Shown: positions 41,965 through 51,017 of the stretch, piece after piece
Layout: each line of letters starts with the position of its first letter
Position numbering within the stretch: position 1 is the stretch's first letter
NCBI GenBank assembly: GCA_963837265.1
Contig: CAWIMQ010000008.1
Location: 62,001 to 126,000 of the forward strand
Origin: DATBLE01 sp963837265
GTDB lineage: Bacteria > Actinomycetota > Thermoleophilia > Gaiellales > Gaiellaceae
Reading direction: 5' to 3'
Length of the DNA: 64,000 nt
Notes under the pieces: model-generated
What the model was told of the DNA's origin: nothing
What the model saw: the letters and a program-made list of their open reading frames with translations, nothing else
Databases searched by the model: none
Program-made: the position numbers and the translations under genes

Positions 41965-42906
41965 CTAATAGGAGAGGATTTCCTCGACCAGCGCCTCGGC
42001 CCGCTCGCGGTCGGTCGCGCGCTCCTCGTGATGGCTGGTGATCAGCTCGGTGATCAGTCCGAGCGAGAACACCTGCAGCCCGACGACGACGAGCAGCACG
42101 CCGAGGATCAGAAGCGGCCGCTGTCCGATCGCATGCCCCATGATCTTCACGATCGTCAGGTAGACGAGGATCCCCGTGCCGCCGGCGGAGAGCGCGAGCC
42201 CGAGCCCGCCGAAGAGGTGGAGCGGGCGGTGGCGGTAGCGCCCGATGAACGAGACCGTGAGGAGGTCGAGGAAGCCGCGCAGGTAGCGCTCGGGCCCGTA
42301 CCGCGACCGGCCGTGTCCTCGTGGCCGGTGGTTGACGGGCAGCTCGGCGACCCTGTAGCCGCGGTGGTGGGCGAGCACCGGGATGAACCGGTGCAGCTCG
42401 CCGTAGAGGCGCAGGCCGCGCACGACCTCGGCTCGGTACGCCTTCAGGCCGCAGTTCATGTCGTGCAGACGAATCCCGGAGACCCAGCCGGTGACGCGGT
42501 TGAAGACGCGCGACAGGATCCGGCGGCCGAGCGGGTCGCGCCGGCGGGCCTTCCAGCCGGAGACGAGGTCGAAGCCCTCCTCGAGCTTGACGAGGAGCCG
42601 CGGGATCTCGGCGGGGTCGTCCTGGAGGTCGCCGTCGATCGTGACGATCACGTCGCCGCGAGCCTGGGCAAAGCCCGCGGCGAGCGCGGCCGCCTTGCCG
42701 AAGTTGCGCCGCAGGCGGATGACCGTGACGTTCTCGTGCCCTGCGTGCAGCCGCGTCAGCGCGGAGGCCGAGCCGTCGGTGGAGCCGTCGTCGACGAAGA
42801 CCGTCTCCCAGGGGCCCCCGAGCTGCCCGAGCGCCGAGTCGATCTCGTCGTAGAGGAGGGCGACGCTCCGCTCCTCGTTGTGAACGGGGACGACGACGGA
42901 GATCAC
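41965..42906 (-). CDS. Membrane-anchored GT2 glycosyltransferase (polyprenyl-phosphate sugar synthase type)
   Basis: 313 aa. GT-A domain with VVVPVHNEERSV, DDGSTDGSA, DGDLQDDPAEIP (DxD) and later GHGRSRYGPERY, followed by two membrane helices (about 235-290). This layout matches DPM1/ArnC/GtrB-like enzymes that charge undecaprenyl phosphate with a sugar, supplying GT-C enzymes such as those nearby. GTG start. Confidence 0.9.
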   Translation of the reverse strand: MISVVVPVHNEERSVALLYDEIDSALGQLGGPWETVFVDDGSTDGSASALTRLHAGHENVTVIRLRRNFGKAAALAAGFAQARGDVIVTIDGDLQDDPAEIPRLLVKLEEGFDLVSGWKARRRDPLGRRILSRVFNRVTGWVSGIRLHDMNCGLKAYRAEVVRGLRLYGELHRFIPVLAHHRGYRVAELPVNHRPRGHGRSRYGPERYLRGFLDLLTVSFIGRYRHRPLHLFGGLGLALSAGGTGILVYLTIVKIMGHAIGQRPLLILGVLLVVVGLQVFSLGLITELITSHHEERATDRERAEALVEEILSY

Positions 42907-42916
42907 GTGCGCGAGC

Positions 42917-44299
42917 CTATCCCGGTACGCCCGACGTCGTAGTCGCGGTCGTGGTCGTGCCTGCAGACGTGGTCGTGCTTGCAGTCGTGCTCGTCGCCGC
43001 GGTCGTGGTGGTCGCCGGGCTCGTCGTGGGGGCCGGGACGGTCGTCGTCGATACCGTCGACACCGTGCCGGTTGCGCCGGTCGCGGTGGTCGAGGTCGTC
43101 GGTGCGGCTGCGGTCGTGGGCGGACCGGGAGGCGGCAGGCCACCCGCGGCCGCGGGCACGCCGGTCGGCTCGGTCGCGGCCGTCGCAGCTGCGGTTGTCG
43201 GAGCCGCCGCCGGCGTCGTCGAGGGCGCCGAGGGCACCGAGGTCGGCGCCGGGGGCACCGTTCTCGCCTCTTCGGCCGTCTCGGCCGGAGGCGCGGGCGT
43301 CACGGCGCCCCCGGTCGACACCGGTGCGGGCGTAGAGGTCGACGGCGCGATCGCCGGACCGCCTCCGTGAGAGGTGACCGCGACCGCGACGGCGACGCCG
43401 GCGGCGGCCAGCGCGGCCGCTCCGAGCAGCACCGCGGCGGTCCGGCCGCGGCTGTGCCGGACGGGCGGCAACACCTGGGTGAGCGCCGTGTCCCGTGCGG
43501 CCGGCGCGAACGAACCGAGCTCGGCGGCGAGGGCGGCGCCGTCCGCCGGTCGATCGGCCGGGCTCTTGGCGAGCGCGGCGGCGGCGAGGCTCTCGAGCAG
43601 CGGCGGGGCATCGGGGCGGAGCTCCGAGACGGGTGGCGGCTGGAGGTCGCGGTGCATCGCCGCGACCGTGATCGCGTCGGGCGCTTCGAAGGGAAGCCGG
43701 CCGGTGAGCATCGCGAACAGCATCACGCCGAAGGCGTAGACGTCGCTCGCCGGCGTCGCCTCGCGGCCTGCGGCCTGCTCCGGCGAGATCACGGTCGCGG
43801 TGCCGAGCACCGTTCCCGCCTCGGTGGCTCCGGTCGGGCCGCCCATCTGGGCGATCCCGAAGTCGGCGATCTTCGCGCGGCCCTCGGCGTCGAACAGGAT
43901 GTTCGAGGGTTTCAGGTCACGGTGGACGAGCCCGTGCTCGTGGGCGCGCGCGAGGCCGGCCGCGATCTGCGACGCGATTCGACGGGTATCGGCGTCCGGT
44001 AGCGGGCGGCCCGCGGCGAGCCGGTCTGCGAGCGAGCCTCCGGGCAGGTACTCGAAGACGATGTACCGCCGTCCTGCCGCTTCGCCGTAGTCGAACAGCG
44101 CGGCGACGGCAGGGTGGGAGAGCGCGGCGACCGCCCTCGCCTCCCGCTCGAACCGCGTCGGGTCGGCGTCCGGCGCGAGCAGCTTGACGGCGACCGTCCG
44201 CTGCAGCTCGAGGTCCTGCGCCGCCCAGACCTCCGACATGCCTCCGGCGCCGAGCCGGCGCTCGAGCCGGTAGCGGCGCGCGATGAGACGGTCGGCCAC
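42917..44299 (-). CDS. Membrane serine/threonine protein kinase with Thr/Pro/Ala-rich extracytosolic tail
   Basis: 460 aa. N-terminal kinase domain: GAGGMSEVW glycine loop, Lys in VAVKLL, HRDLKPSN catalytic loop, DFGIAQM, and ISPEQAAGREATPASDVYAFG. One membrane helix (residues 290-312) then 150 low-complexity residues. No PASTA repeats, so it is not the usual PknB. The tail may span the wall. Divergent from moeA, 19 nt apart. Confidence 0.92.
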   Translation of the reverse strand: MADRLIARRYRLERRLGAGGMSEVWAAQDLELQRTVAVKLLAPDADPTRFEREARAVAALSHPAVAALFDYGEAAGRRYIVFEYLPGGSLADRLAAGRPLPDADTRRIASQIAAGLARAHEHGLVHRDLKPSNILFDAEGRAKIADFGIAQMGGPTGATEAGTVLGTATVISPEQAAGREATPASDVYAFGVMLFAMLTGRLPFEAPDAITVAAMHRDLQPPPVSELRPDAPPLLESLAAAALAKSPADRPADGAALAAELGSFAPAARDTALTQVLPPVRHSRGRTAAVLLGAAALAAAGVAVAVAVTSHGGGPAIAPSTSTPAPVSTGGAVTPAPPAETAEEARTVPPAPTSVPSAPSTTPAAAPTTAAATAATEPTGVPAAAGGLPPPGPPTTAAAPTTSTTATGATGTVSTVSTTTVPAPTTSPATTTTAATSTTASTTTSAGTTTTATTTSGVPG

Positions 44300-44318
44300 C
44301 GGGGTAGCGTATGCGGCG

Positions 44319-45509
44319 GTGAACGATCTCCTCTCGCTCGCAGAGGCACAGGCGGTCGTGCTCGCACGGGCGCAGCCGCTGCCGTCGGAAACCGTGCCGC
44401 TGGACGGGGCCGGGGGTCGTGTGCTCGCCGGGCCGGCGCGGGCCGTGGTCGATCTGCCGCCGTTCCGGAGCTCGGCGATGGACGGCTATGCCGTCCGCTC
44501 GCAAGACACGCCGGGGAGGCTGCCGGTCGCCTTCCGCATCGCAGCGGGAGCCCCTTCGCGCCGGCCGCTCGCGCCCGGAGAGGCGATGGCGATCGCGACC
44601 GGGGGTGTTGTTCCCGACGGCGCCGACGCGGTCGTCCAGCACGAGCGTGTTGGCGAAATAGACAACCGGGTCGAGATCGCAGAGCGGGTCGAAGCCGGGG
44701 ACAACGTGCGCGAGATCGGACGTGACGTGGTCGCAGGAGCGACCGTCGTCGGCCCCGGCACGCTCCTCGGCCCCGCCCAGCTCGGGGCGCTCGCCGCGGC
44801 GGGAGTGGGCGCGGTCGTCTGCGCGCGCCGTCCGACCGTCGCCGTCCTGACCACCGGCTCGGAGCTGCGGCCGCCCGGCGTCCCGCTCGGACCGGGCGAG
44901 GTCTACGAGGCGAACGGCGTCATGCTCGCCGCGCAGCTGTCCGCCGCGGGAGCGGAGGTGACTCGTCTCCAGGCGGTGGCCGATGACGAGGACGCCCACC
45001 GGACCGCGATCGAGCAGGGTCTCGCGCGAGACGTTCTCGTCACCTCGGGCGGCGTCTCGGTGGGGCCGCACGACCTCGTCCGCCGGGTCGAGGCGGAGCT
45101 CGGCGTCGAGGAGGTCTTCTGGCGCGTCGCCGTTCGCCCCGGGAAGCCCGTGTCATTCGGGGTGCGGAACGCCACCCTCGTCTTCGGCCTGCCCGGCAAC
45201 CCGGTCTCCACCCTCGTCGGGTGCGAGCTCTTCGTCCGGCCGGCGGTGCTCGCGCTCCAGGGCTCGTCCGATCCCGGGCCGAAGTACGCGGTGGGCCGGC
45301 TCGCCGTCCCCGTCGCGCGCAACCCCGCGCGCGACGACCTGCTCCGGGCCCGCTCGACCGTCGGCGGCGACGGCGTCACGCTCGAGCCGGTCGCCGGGCA
45401 GGAGTCGCACATGATCGTCCGCGCCGCCGAGGCGAACGCGCTGGTGCTCGTCCCCCGCGGCGAGGGTGAGGTGACAGCCGGGACGATCGTCCGCTACCTG
45501 CCGCTCTGA
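44319..45509 (+). CDS. moeA: Molybdopterin molybdotransferase
   Basis: 396 aa. Inserts molybdate into adenylated molybdopterin. Motifs: LPPFRSSAMDGYAVR, TGGVVPDGADAVVQHE, TGSELRPPG, TSGGVSVGPHD and FGLPGNPVST. All four MoeA domains are present. GTG start. Partners moaC and mogA are 9 kb to the right, on the same strand. Confidence 0.95.
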   Translation: MNDLLSLAEAQAVVLARAQPLPSETVPLDGAGGRVLAGPARAVVDLPPFRSSAMDGYAVRSQDTPGRLPVAFRIAAGAPSRRPLAPGEAMAIATGGVVPDGADAVVQHERVGEIDNRVEIAERVEAGDNVREIGRDVVAGATVVGPGTLLGPAQLGALAAAGVGAVVCARRPTVAVLTTGSELRPPGVPLGPGEVYEANGVMLAAQLSAAGAEVTRLQAVADDEDAHRTAIEQGLARDVLVTSGGVSVGPHDLVRRVEAELGVEEVFWRVAVRPGKPVSFGVRNATLVFGLPGNPVSTLVGCELFVRPAVLALQGSSDPGPKYAVGRLAVPVARNPARDDLLRARSTVGGDGVTLEPVAGQESHMIVRAAEANALVLVPRGEGEVTAGTIVRYLPL

Positions 45510-45544
45510 CCCGGCAGCACGGCGCCCGGCCCGGCCGGCTGGCC

Positions 45545-47158
45545 CTACCGCTCCATCGCCTGTCGCTCGACCGATGCGCGCCGACGGGCGCGCAGGCCGA
45601 GCACCACCGCGCGGACGGCGCTGCGGATCGGGCCGAGACGCGGCCGGTCGGCTGCCGACGGGTACGGCGCGTATCTCCCGGTCGCGATCGCGGTCAGCTG
45701 TGCCATGCCGGCCAGCCAGACGAGGGTGAGGAGGAAGGCCAGGGTCGGGACGTAGCCGATCGCGACCAGCTCCGCGAGGTACCACGGCGCGTCGAATCCC
45801 AGCCCGAAACGGAACATGAACGAGCCGACGAGGACGAACGGGCCGATCAGCCCGGCGAGGATCAGCGCCAGGCGTGCCCCGGGCCGGTCGCCGCGTACGT
45901 GAGGCAGCCAGAGCCAGATGTGCAGCGAGGGGAGGAGGAAGATCAGCGCGAAGGCGTTGGTGGCGACCACGAGCAGCGCGACCAGTCCGAGCCCGAGCAT
46001 CGCCGCGGTGTGGCCGGCAAGCTCCTCCTCGGCCGTCGCCGGCCGGCGGGGCACGAGCCGGGCCCGCGAGACCAGCCAGCCTGGAAGCGCGAGCACGAGC
46101 AGGAGGAAGATGCCCAGCAGGGGCCAGTGGCCCGCGGCCCGGCTCTCGGGATCGAGTGGGCGTGCAGCTCCACCTGGCCAGGCGCCGGCGAGGGCGAGGA
46201 ACAGGAAGATCGCGCCGGTCCACAACCAGAAGCCGAGCCGGCTCCGGTAGGCACGTACGGCCGGGAGCACCGGGATCCGCCGCCGCCGGCAGCGGGCGAA
46301 GAGGTCGACCGACGCGACCGCGAAGGGAAGCAGCATCGCGACGAGCGCAAGCTCGATCGCCCAGCCACGGACGATGCGCTGACCGAGGTAGACGTAGCTT
46401 CGGGTACCGCCGCCGGAAAGCCCGCTCTCGTCGAGGGAGCCGACGAGGCCCTGGGTCGCGCGGCCGATCTCGGTGAGCCGTGCCCGGTCGAGCCGGCCGG
46501 GGCTGTCGCCGAACGACCCGGGCGGCCGGTCTCCACCGGTCGTCAGGGTGAGGGCGGGGATGCCCCGGGCGACCAGTGGGCCCTGCTCGTACAGGCTGAA
46601 CGGAAAGCCGAGGTCGGACAGCTGCCCGATCGCGCTCGTCCGGCCCGGGAGAGAGCCGGCCTGCTCGGCGATCCGTGCCGATGCGGTCTCGACCAGGGTT
46701 GCCGCCGGGGAGCGCGGCTCGTCGCCCGCGATCTCGAGCCGGGGTGGGCCTCGCCCGGCGATCGAGTCGAGGTTGACGACGGCGAGGATCCGGCCCTGCA
46801 CGGCTACGCGGTCGGCGAACCGCTCCGCGCCGAGGCCGCCGAAGGCGCCGCCGTCCGTCGAGAGGAAGACGAGCTGATGCGCAGGGCCGGCCGTCTGCGG
46901 CGGCGCCCCCGGCGGCCGCCCGTAGCTCCTGGCGATCTCGATCAGCGCCGCGGTGCCGGACGCGTTGTCGTTCGCCCCTGCTCCCAGGCCGGAGTCGTCC
47001 CGGTGTGCCATCACCACGATCGACTCCGCGTCCGGCGGGCCGACCGAGAACGACACGTTCCGCAGCACCACGCGCCCGCGACCCGGGATCGTGGCCTCGA
47101 AGGTGTCGATCTGGGGGACGTACGAGTAGAGCCGCATCTTCTCGATCAACCAGCGCAT
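45545..47158 (-). CDS. M28-family zinc aminopeptidase-like membrane protein (start probably upstream)
   Basis: 537 aa from the first ATG. Zinc-site motifs MAHRDDSGLGAGANDNASG, FLSTDGGAFGGLGAERF and NLDSIAG resemble the HxD/DD/E/D pattern of M28, with His and Asp spaced normally, then a late His is less clear. About seven membrane helices follow (from residue 270). In frame upstream, coding extends to about 47415 and adds a basic stretch, a membrane anchor (WLLVGLPLLLAAFSV) and LYPNRAPGSSGSVGA, which is typical M28 sequence, but no ATG, GTG or TTG is present. Only an ATC at 47428 follows the -10-like TACTAT. Confidence 0.8.
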   Translation of the reverse strand: MRWLIEKMRLYSYVPQIDTFEATIPGRGRVVLRNVSFSVGPPDAESIVVMAHRDDSGLGAGANDNASGTAALIEIARSYGRPPGAPPQTAGPAHQLVFLSTDGGAFGGLGAERFADRVAVQGRILAVVNLDSIAGRGPPRLEIAGDEPRSPAATLVETASARIAEQAGSLPGRTSAIGQLSDLGFPFSLYEQGPLVARGIPALTLTTGGDRPPGSFGDSPGRLDRARLTEIGRATQGLVGSLDESGLSGGGTRSYVYLGQRIVRGWAIELALVAMLLPFAVASVDLFARCRRRRIPVLPAVRAYRSRLGFWLWTGAIFLFLALAGAWPGGAARPLDPESRAAGHWPLLGIFLLLVLALPGWLVSRARLVPRRPATAEEELAGHTAAMLGLGLVALLVVATNAFALIFLLPSLHIWLWLPHVRGDRPGARLALILAGLIGPFVLVGSFMFRFGLGFDAPWYLAELVAIGYVPTLAFLLTLVWLAGMAQLTAIATGRYAPYPSAADRPRLGPIRSAVRAVVLGLRARRRASVERQAMER

Positions 47159-47436
47159 CGCCCCGACCGAGCCCGACGAGCCGGGCGCGCGGTTCGGATA
47201 GAGGAGCGACAGCTCCTGCGCGAGCGAGTACGCGGAGGCGCCGTCGAGCGGCTGAGCCGGAAGCGACGGTGGCTGCAGGGCCGCAGGCCGCTGGACGCTG
47301 AAGGCGGCGAGGAGCAGCGGCAGGCCGACGAGCAGCCACGTGCCGCGGTAGAGGCGGCTGTTGACGGGACGCTCGGGGGTGCCGCGCCGCCTCCGCCGCC
47401 GGCGGGTGACTGGCGCTCCGGTGGCGATAGCGGGGC

Positions 47437-47443
47437 TATAGTA
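47437..47443. promoter_or_regulatory. Overlapping divergent -10 elements
   Basis: TATAGT (47437-47442, plus strand) and TACTAT (47443-47438, minus strand) overlap almost completely between the response-regulator gene and the M28 gene. Both match the -10 consensus well; no clear -35 was found. Transcription in both directions from one site is plausible. Confidence 0.35.
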
Positions 47444-47466
47444 CGCGCGGCCCTCGGTCGGCTTCT

Positions 47467-48165
47467 ATGCCGGATTCAGCGACCATCCTGCTCGTCGACG
47501 ACGAGGAGTCGGTTCAGAAGCTGCTGACGTACCCGCTGGAACGTGACGGATACCGCGTGGTGCAGGCGCGGGACGGCGAGGAGGCGCTCGCCCGGTTCGC
47601 GTCGGAGGCCGTCGACCTCGTCGTTCTCGACGTGATGCTGCCGAAGCTGGACGGGCTCGAGGTGTGCAAGCGGCTCCGGGCGCGGAGCTCAGTGCCGATC
47701 GTGATGTTGACCGCCCGGGACGACGAGCTGGACAAGGTGATCGGGCTCGAGCTCGGCGCGGACGACTACATCACGAAGCCGTTCTCGATCCGGGAGTTTC
47801 GCAGCCGGATCCGTGCGCTTCTGCGCCGGGCCGTCTCGCCCCGCCATGAGGCCGCCGGGGAGCAGGCGATCCGCGTCGGCGGCCTCGTGATCGATCCGGC
47901 GCGCCGGTCCGTGGAGCTGGACGGGGCCGCGGTGCAGCTCACCTATGTCGAGTTCGAGCTTCTGTGCGCGCTTGCGGCGCGGCCGGGCCGCGTGCTCAGC
48001 CGCCAGGCGCTTCTGCAGGCGGTCTGGGGCGGCTCGGAGTACCGTGAGCCGCGGACGATCGACGTGCACGTGCGGCACCTGCGGGAGAAGCTCGAGGCGG
48101 ATCCGCAGGACCCGCGGCTCCTGCTCACGGTCCGGCGCGTCGGCTACCGCTTCCGGGAGCCGTGA
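47467..48165 (+). CDS. OmpR/PhoB-family response regulator
   Basis: 232 aa. Receiver domain: DDEE, phosphoacceptor Asp in VVLDVMLPKLDG (about 53), Thr in MLTARDD, Lys in ITKPFSIRE. C-terminal winged helix with LTYVEFELLCALAARPGRVLS and RTIDVHVRHLREKL. Overlaps the kinase gene by 4 nt. htrA follows, a common target of envelope-stress systems. Confidence 0.95.
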   Translation: MPDSATILLVDDEESVQKLLTYPLERDGYRVVQARDGEEALARFASEAVDLVVLDVMLPKLDGLEVCKRLRARSSVPIVMLTARDDELDKVIGLELGADDYITKPFSIREFRSRIRALLRRAVSPRHEAAGEQAIRVGGLVIDPARRSVELDGAAVQLTYVEFELLCALAARPGRVLSRQALLQAVWGGSEYREPRTIDVHVRHLREKLEADPQDPRLLLTVRRVGYRFREP

Positions 48166-49559
48166 GGCGCCTCCTCGGGGGGGTCGGGACGCGGCTCGGC
48201 CTCGCGTTGCTGGCCGTGCTCGCCGGCGCTCTCGCGCTCGTCTACCTGATCGTCGTCCCGTCGCTCGAGAGCCGGCTGATCCGCTCCCGCGTGTCCCAGC
48301 TCGAGCTGGCCGCGCCGGGGATCGTCCGCGAGCTACCGACCGACCGCTTCCGCTGGCCGGACTACCTCGAGGCGGCGTCCACGAGCGCGAACGCGCGCGT
48401 GGTCGTGTACGACGCGGTCGGGCCCCCGAACGCGCTCGTCGTCGCCGGCGACTCGCAGGGCTTCGACTCCACCGACGTGCAGGACGATCCCATCGCGCTC
48501 CGGGCGGCGGAGCGGCGGGCTCCCGGCGGCGGCACCACGACGCGGGGCGACGAGCGCTTCGCCGAGGCGGCGACGCCGATCCCCGGCACGGAGTCCGTCC
48601 TGCTCGTCTCGGCGCCGCTCCACGAGGTGCTCGCCACGGTCCAGCTCGTCCGCGAGCGGCTGGTCGTCGCCGGCCTGCTCGCGCTCGCCGGCGCGCTGGC
48701 GGTCGGGTATCTCGGAGCGTGGCTGTTCGCCCGCCGGCTGCGAAGGCTCGAGGCGGCGGCGGAGCGGATCGCCGCCGGCCGCTTCGACGAGGCCGTCCAC
48801 GACGCCGGCTCGGACGAGGTCGGCCAGCTGGCGCGCGCGTTCGACCGGATGCGCGAGCGGCTGGCCACTCTCGACCATGCCCGCCGCGAGTTCGTCGCGA
48901 ATGCCTCACACGAGCTGCGCACCCCGCTCTTCTCCCTGGGCGGGTTCCTCGAGCTGCTGACCGACGAGGAGCTGGACCAGGCGACGCACGCCGAGTTCCT
49001 GGCGACCATGCGTGAGCAGGTCGACCGGCTCGCGAAGCTCGCGACGGAGCTGCTCGACCTGTCCCGCGCCGATGCGGGCAGGCTGCACGTAGACCACGAC
49101 CAGGTGGAGCTCGGCGCGGTCGCGACGGCGGTCGTGGGCGAGTTCTCCGCGCTGGCGCTGGCCGGCGGCCGGCCGCTGGAGGCGGAGACCGACGACGGTG
49201 CCCGCGCGATCGGTGACGAGCAGCGTGTGCTCCAGATCGCGCGTGCGCTCGTCGAGAACGCTCTCGTGCACACGCCGCGGGGCACACGTGTCGTGGTCAG
49301 GGCTGCAAGCGGCACGCTCGAGGTCTCCGACGACGGTCCGGGGATCCCCGCGGCCGACGGCGAGCGCGTGTTCGAGCGGTTCTACCGGGCCGAGGGGGAG
49401 CGCGCCTCGGGGAGCGGGCTCGGCCTCGCGATCGCACGCGAGCTGGCGCAGGCGATGGGCGGGACGCTGGAGCTCGAGTCCGAGCGGGGCCGGACGGTGC
49501 TCAGGCTGCGCCTGCCGTCGGCCCCGACCGTGCGGCACGCCGAGCCGGCGGTTCCGTAG
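48162..49559 (+). CDS. Sensor histidine kinase
   Basis: 465 aa. Two membrane helices (12-32 and 165-190) around an extracytosolic sensor domain of about 130 aa, HAMP (RRLRRLEAAAERIAAGRFDEA), dimerisation domain with His in FVANASHELRTPLF, and ATPase motifs ALVENALVHTP, DDGPGIP and GSGLGLAIARELA. Partner of the preceding regulator. The sensor domain matches nothing I recognise. Confidence 0.95.
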   Translation: MRRLLGGVGTRLGLALLAVLAGALALVYLIVVPSLESRLIRSRVSQLELAAPGIVRELPTDRFRWPDYLEAASTSANARVVVYDAVGPPNALVVAGDSQGFDSTDVQDDPIALRAAERRAPGGGTTTRGDERFAEAATPIPGTESVLLVSAPLHEVLATVQLVRERLVVAGLLALAGALAVGYLGAWLFARRLRRLEAAAERIAAGRFDEAVHDAGSDEVGQLARAFDRMRERLATLDHARREFVANASHELRTPLFSLGGFLELLTDEELDQATHAEFLATMREQVDRLAKLATELLDLSRADAGRLHVDHDQVELGAVATAVVGEFSALALAGGRPLEAETDDGARAIGDEQRVLQIARALVENALVHTPRGTRVVVRAASGTLEVSDDGPGIPAADGERVFERFYRAEGERASGSGLGLAIARELAQAMGGTLELESERGRTVLRLRLPSAPTVRHAEPAVP

Positions 49560-49662
49560 CGACCGAAAACACGTGAAAACGGTGCCGCAAGCCCGGGTCG
49601 GCGCGGCCGCCCCGGGCGGCGTTGACTGGGCGGACAACAGATCGAGGGCGGCTACAGTGGGC

Positions 49663-50868
49663 GTGATCGTGCGCCTGCGCCTCCTCGCCGGTATCGCCGC
49701 CCTCGCCGCCGTTCTCGGCGCCGCAGCGGTTCTCCTCGGAGCGTGGGGCGCGGGATGGCTGCACCGTGGCGATCGCGCGGTCGTGCTCGAGGAGGCCGTT
49801 CCCGCCGAAGCGGCCTCGTCACCCGCCCGCATCAGGCCCGTGGTCGGCGGGGCGTTCGATCCCGCGCGGATCTACGCCGAGCGCTCTGCCGGCGTGGTCA
49901 CGATCTACTCCGTCTTCGGCGCGGGAGCGGCCGCGAGCGCCTCGCAGGGCTCCGGCTTCGTCGTCTCGGCAGGCGGCGTCGTCCTCACCGACTCCCACGT
50001 CATCACCACCGCAGGCGACGGGAGCGGGAGCGTCCACCCGGCCAGGAGCGTGTTCGTCGAGTTCAAGGACCGGGACCGGGTGCGCGCGAAGGTCGTGGGG
50101 TGGGACGTCTTCGACGACGTCGGCGTCGTGCGCGTCGATCCGAGCGCGCACGTGCTCACGCCGCTTCCGCTCGGCGACTCCGGCCGCGTCGCCGTGGGCG
50201 ACCCCGTCGCCGCGATCGGCAGCCCGTTCGGGAACGAGAACTCGCTCGCGGTCGGCGTCGTCTCGGCGACCCAGCGCTCGATCGAGTCCCTCACGTCGCA
50301 GTACAACCTCGTGGACGCGATCCAGACGGACGCTCCGATCAACCACGGAAACTCGGGAGGGCCGCTGTTCGACGCGCAGGGGCGGGTGATCGGGATCACG
50401 GCACAGATCAGGAGCGACTCCGGCAACGCCGAGGGCGTCGGCTTCGCCGTCCCGATCAACGCGGCCCGGCGGTCGATGGAGCAGCTCCTCGCGACGGGAA
50501 AGGTCGCGTATGCCTACGTCGGGATCACTTCCGAGGACCTGACTCCGGGGATCGCGAGAGAGTTCGGCTACCCGGTCCGTTACGGCGCGGTGATCACGTC
50601 GGTGCGGGCCGGCAGCCCCGGTGATCGGGCCGGCCTTCGCGGGGGCTCGCAGAACCGCACGTTCAACGGTATCGCCTTCACCTTCGGAGGCGACGTGATC
50701 GTCGCAATCGACGGGCAGCCGGTCCGGAGCGCGGCGGACGTCGTCCGGGCGGTGACCGAGCGGCTCCACCCGGGAGAGACGTCCAGGCTCACCGTCGTGC
50801 GCGCCGGCCACCGGCGGCAGGTGAGCGTGACGCTCGCGAACAGGCCGCTCGATCCGGCCGGCCCCTAG
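49663..50868 (+). CDS. HtrA/DegP-type serine protease with PDZ domain
   Basis: 401 aa. Membrane anchor (residues 5-28), trypsin-fold domain with His in VLTDSHVIT, Asp in DVFDDVGVVRVD and Ser in NHGNSGGPLF, then one PDZ domain starting AYVGITSEDL. Anchored outside the membrane and expected to degrade misfolded envelope proteins. Downstream of the two-component pair by about 100 nt. GTG at 49663 is one of three in-frame GTG codons (49657, 49663, 49669), all close to a TACAGT, so the message may be leaderless. Confidence 0.92.
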   Translation: MIVRLRLLAGIAALAAVLGAAAVLLGAWGAGWLHRGDRAVVLEEAVPAEAASSPARIRPVVGGAFDPARIYAERSAGVVTIYSVFGAGAAASASQGSGFVVSAGGVVLTDSHVITTAGDGSGSVHPARSVFVEFKDRDRVRAKVVGWDVFDDVGVVRVDPSAHVLTPLPLGDSGRVAVGDPVAAIGSPFGNENSLAVGVVSATQRSIESLTSQYNLVDAIQTDAPINHGNSGGPLFDAQGRVIGITAQIRSDSGNAEGVGFAVPINAARRSMEQLLATGKVAYAYVGITSEDLTPGIAREFGYPVRYGAVITSVRAGSPGDRAGLRGGSQNRTFNGIAFTFGGDVIVAIDGQPVRSAADVVRAVTERLHPGETSRLTVVRAGHRRQVSVTLANRPLDPAGP

Positions 50869-50871
50869 CGA

Positions 50872-50902
50872 CTCGATCCCGCATGCGCGTGCGGGCGTCG
50901 AG
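50872..50902 (+). terminator. Hairpin after the htrA gene
   Basis: CCCGCA (50878-50883) and TGCGGG pair over a short loop, and outer CTCGA/TCGAG extend the stem. Starts 4 nt after the stop. No U-tract. Confidence 0.5.
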
Positions 50903-51017
50903 GGATCGGTCGTCCGGGCGGGGCTCGGCTTGTTAGGCGTTCTACGCTCCCGGTTATGAACCCTGGGAGCACCTCCGGCCGCCGGATTCTGTAGAAAGGA
51001 GCGGACTCCGCAGCGTC

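Noticed and set aside
42951..43370. Plus-strand open frame encoding a Val/Gly/Ala-rich protein
   Set aside because: Exact antisense of the kinase's Thr-rich tail; its composition is explained by that repeat.
49563..49581. CACGTG with A-rich flanks resembling half of a parS site
   Set aside because: Only the right half agrees with GTTTCACGTGAAAC; the left half is AAAA rather than GTTT. It is 24 kb from parB in a gap between a kinase and htrA. Not credible.
49622..49658. TTGACT and TACAGT before htrA as a -35/-10 pair
   Set aside because: Spacing is 25 nt, outside the usual 16-19. TACAGT alone may still serve a leaderless start, so no promoter was listed.
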